Source: Kiloniellales bacterium | GTDB taxonomy: Bacteria > Pseudomonadota > Alphaproteobacteria > Kiloniellales > JAKSBE01 | Direction of reading: 5' to 3' | DNA length: 9,143 nt | NCBI GenBank assembly: GCA_030067055.1 | Contig: JASJAL010000173.1 | Span: 1 to 9,143 of the forward strand | In this document: in pieces, positions 7,709-9,143 of the stretch | Layout of the letters: each line of letters starts with the position of its first letter | Numbering within the stretch: position 1 is the first letter of the stretch | Translations under genes and position numbers: made by a program | Notes under the pieces: generated by a model | The model's database searches: none | Seen by the model: only the letters and a program-made list of their open reading frames with translations | Told to the model about the DNA's origin: nothing

Positions 7709-7906
7709 CTAGGATGCAACCTGCTGCTTTTCGCGCAGAATGGTCTTGATGCGCGCGATGTCGCGGCGCACTTGGCGAACCTGCGCGGTGTTCTCCAGCT
7801 GGCCGCTCGCCCGCTGGAAACGCAGGTTGAATTGCTCCTTGTGCAGCTTGCCGAGCTCGTCCTTGAGCTCGTCGGCCGTCTTGGCGCGCACGTCCTCGGC
7901 CTTCAT
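7709..7906 (-). CDS. rpmC: 50S ribosomal protein L29
   Basis: L29 lies beside L23 at the polypeptide tunnel exit, a docking area for nascent-chain factors. The product has 65 residues, predicted as two antiparallel helices. The L29 features are [20 protein letters not shown] (9-28) followed by the conserved [20 protein letters not shown] (30-49) and an Ile/Arg-rich end ([12 protein letters not shown]). The ATG is at 7906-7904, 3 bases after the rplP stop, and is served by a perfect AAGGAGG inside the end of rplP. Order rplP-rpmC-rpsQ is universal. Confidence 0.98.
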   Translation of the reverse strand: MKAEDVRAKTADELKDELGKLHKEQFNLRFQRASGQLENTAQVRQVRRDIARIKTILREKQQVAS

Positions 7907-7909
7907 CGA

Positions 7910-8329
7910 TCAGCCTCCTTCGCCAAGGCGGGTCACGAAGCGGGTCTGGACCGGCAGCTTGGCCGCGGCCAGCGTGAAGGCGTCTTCGGCCAGGTCGCGC
8001 GGTACGCCGTCCAGCTCGAAGAGGATGCGTCCAGGCTTGACCCGGGCCGCCCACCACTCCGGATTGCCCTTGCCCTTGCCCTGCCGAACCTCGGCCGGCT
8101 TCTGCGACACCGGAACGTCCGGGAAGATCCGGATCCAGAGCTTGCCGACACGCTTCATACGCCGTGTGATGGTCCGCCGCGCAGCCTCGATCTGGCGCGC
8201 GGAGACCCGGCCCGCAGTGGTCGCCTTGAGCCCGAAAGCGCCGAAGGTCACCAGCGTGCCGGAGGACGCCCGGCCGTGGATCCGGCCCTTGTGCTGCTTG
8301 CGGAACTTGGTTCTCTTTGGCTGTAGCAT
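7910..8329 (-). CDS. rplP: 50S ribosomal protein L16
   Basis: L16 organises the A-site tRNA region of the large subunit and joins late in assembly. The product has 139 residues. The start [16 protein letters not shown] is typical, and both L16 signatures are present: [13 protein letters not shown] at 59-71 and [19 protein letters not shown] at 82-100. Arg82 in VRQGKGKG corresponds to the arginine that a JmjC-type hydroxylase modifies in Escherichia coli (Arg81 there); whether it is modified here is unknown. The ATG is at 8329-8327, with a purine-rich AGGAAGAG upstream, 30 bases after rpsC. Confidence 0.99.
   Translation of the reverse strand: MLQPKRTKFRKQHKGRIHGRASSGTLVTFGAFGLKATTAGRVSARQIEAARRTITRRMKRVGKLWIRIFPDVPVSQKPAEVRQGKGKGNPEWWAARVKPGRILFELDGVPRDLAEDAFTLAAAKLPVQTRFVTRLGEGG
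7914..7920 (-). promoter_or_regulatory. Full-consensus Shine-Dalgarno of rpmC
   Basis: The minus strand reads AAGGAGG at 7920-7914, 7 bases before the rpmC ATG. It is made from the last codons of rplP (Gly-Glu-Gly-Gly-stop), so the L16 C-terminus and the L29 ribosome-binding site share the same bases. It is the strongest ribosome-binding site I see in the window. Confidence 0.8.
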
Positions 8330-8359
8330 CTTCTCTCTTCCTCGAGCGGACCGTCGGCG

Positions 8360-9037
8360 TCAGCGTGCGGTCTGAACTTCCTGGGCTCGCTTGTCCTGGG
8401 CCATCGGATCATGGGCTAGGATCTCGCCCTTGAAGACCCAGACCTTGACCCCGCAGGTGCCGTAGGTCGTGCGCGCTGTCGCCTCGCCGTAGTCGATGTC
8501 CGCGCGCAGTGTGTGCAGGGGCACGCGGCCCTCGCGGTAGGTCTCCGAGCGCGCGATCTCGGCGCCACCCAATCGGCCGCCGCACATGATGCGGATACCA
8601 AGGGCACCGAGCCGCATGGCCGATTGCACCGAACGCTTCATGGCCCGCCGGAAGGCGACCCGGCGCTCCAACTGCTGGGCGATGTTTTCGGCGACCAGAC
8701 GGGCATCGATCTCCGGCTTGCGGATCTCGACGATGTTCAGGTGGACCTCGTCGCCGGTCATCTGCTGCAGATCGCGGCGCAGTTTCTCGATGTCCGCGCC
8801 CTTCTTGCCGATCACCACGCCCGGCCGTGCCGTGTGAATGGTGATCCGGGCCCGCTTGGCCGGCCGCTCGATCACGATTCGCGCCACGCCGGCTTGGGCC
8901 AGGCGCTTGTGCAGGTACTCACGCAGCCGCAGGTCTTCGTGCAGCAGCTTGGCGTAGCCGTTATCGGCGAACCAGCGGGAGTCCCAGGTCCGGTTGACGC
9001 CGAGCCGCAGCCCGATGGGGTTGACCTTCTGGCCCAT
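8360..9037 (-). CDS. rpsC: 30S ribosomal protein S3
   Basis: S3 lies at the mRNA entry tunnel of the 30S head and with S4 and S5 gives the ribosome mRNA helicase activity. The product has 225 residues. The N-terminus [20 protein letters not shown] is diagnostic. The type II KH domain carries its GXXG loop as GKKG at 77-80, and the C-terminal domain has the S3 signature [13 protein letters not shown] at 153-165 and [12 protein letters not shown]. The ATG (9037-9035) shares one base with the rplV stop (TAATG), with AGGAGA 7 bases upstream, so the two are likely translationally coupled. Confidence 0.99.
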   Translation of the reverse strand: MGQKVNPIGLRLGVNRTWDSRWFADNGYAKLLHEDLRLREYLHKRLAQAGVARIVIERPAKRARITIHTARPGVVIGKKGADIEKLRRDLQQMTGDEVHLNIVEIRKPEIDARLVAENIAQQLERRVAFRRAMKRSVQSAMRLGALGIRIMCGGRLGGAEIARSETYREGRVPLHTLRADIDYGEATARTTYGTCGVKVWVFKGEILAHDPMAQDKRAQEVQTAR

Positions 9038-9143
9038 TAGATTGTCTCCTCGCGCTCGCGCACGACCACGCGCAGATGGCTCCAGGGCTTCACGATGCGC
9101 CCGACCCGGCCTCGGGCGCGGGCCCGGAAGCGCTTCATCGTCA
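9037..9143 (-). CDS. rplV: 50S ribosomal protein L22, C-terminal end only
   Basis: The last 34 residues of L22 are visible before the right edge cuts the gene. L22 lines the nascent-peptide tunnel with an extended hairpin. The visible part reads [16 protein letters not shown], then [13 protein letters not shown] and a short acidic end, the family's C-terminal strand after the tunnel loop. The stop is TAA at 9039-9037, overlapping the rpsC ATG by one base. Order rplV-rpsC is the standard S10 arrangement. The N-terminal part is outside the window. Confidence 0.95.
   Translation of the reverse strand, partial: TMKRFRARARGRVGRIVKPWSHLRVVVREREETI

Overview
The window is a stretch of the S10-spc-alpha ribosomal protein supercluster, read entirely on the minus strand. 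Transcription therefore runs from position 9143 down to position 1. Twenty protein genes are visible; eighteen are complete and one at each edge is cut. In transcription order they are rplV (3' end), rpsC, rplP, rpmC, rpsQ, rplN, rplX, rplE, rpsN, rpsH, rplF, rplR, rpsE, rpmD, rplO, secY, adk, rpsM, rpsK and rpoA (5' end). I see no frameshift, pseudogene, mobile element, tRNA, rRNA, CRISPR array or intrinsic terminator. No gene-free stretch exceeds 125 bases.

The content points to a GC-rich alphaproteobacterium, perhaps a Rhodospirillales-like lineage, although the genus cannot be set from this alone. The signs are adk lying between secY and rpsM, the absence of rpmJ after secY, the absence of rpsD between rpsK and rpoA, the 101-residue zinc-free S14, S8 beginning [11 protein letters not shown], and an RpoA N-terminus of the [12 protein letters not shown] type.

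Layout: 9143-7448 holds the distal S10 operon (L22, S3, L16, L29, S17). 7431-1738 holds the spc operon (L14, L24, L5, S14, S8, L6, L18, S5, L30, L15, SecY). 1741 to the left edge holds adk and the alpha operon (S13, S11, RNA polymerase alpha). Most genes are 0-30 bases apart, and several touch or overlap by 1-4 bases (rplV/rpsC, rplN/rplX, rpsE/rpmD, secY/adk), which fits one polycistronic mRNA with coupled translation. Three gaps stand out: 67 bases before rplO, 99 bases before rpsM and 125 bases before rpoA. The gap before rpsM holds a near-consensus sigma70-type promoter (TTGACT, 16 bases, TATAAT), so rpsM-rpsK-rpoA can probably be transcribed independently of the long upstream unit.

Together the genes build parts of both ribosomal subunits, including the 5S-binding proteins L5 and L18, the tunnel-exit protein L29 and the decoding proteins S3 and S5. 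They also supply the translocon (SecY), a nucleotide-balancing enzyme (Adk) and the transcription enzyme core (RpoA), coordinating translation, export, nucleotide supply and transcription. I find no previously undescribed system. The points worth a second look are the internal promoter and its leader, the cluster of non-ATG starts after secY, the long charged tail on L15, and possible mRNA hairpins before rplE and rplO.
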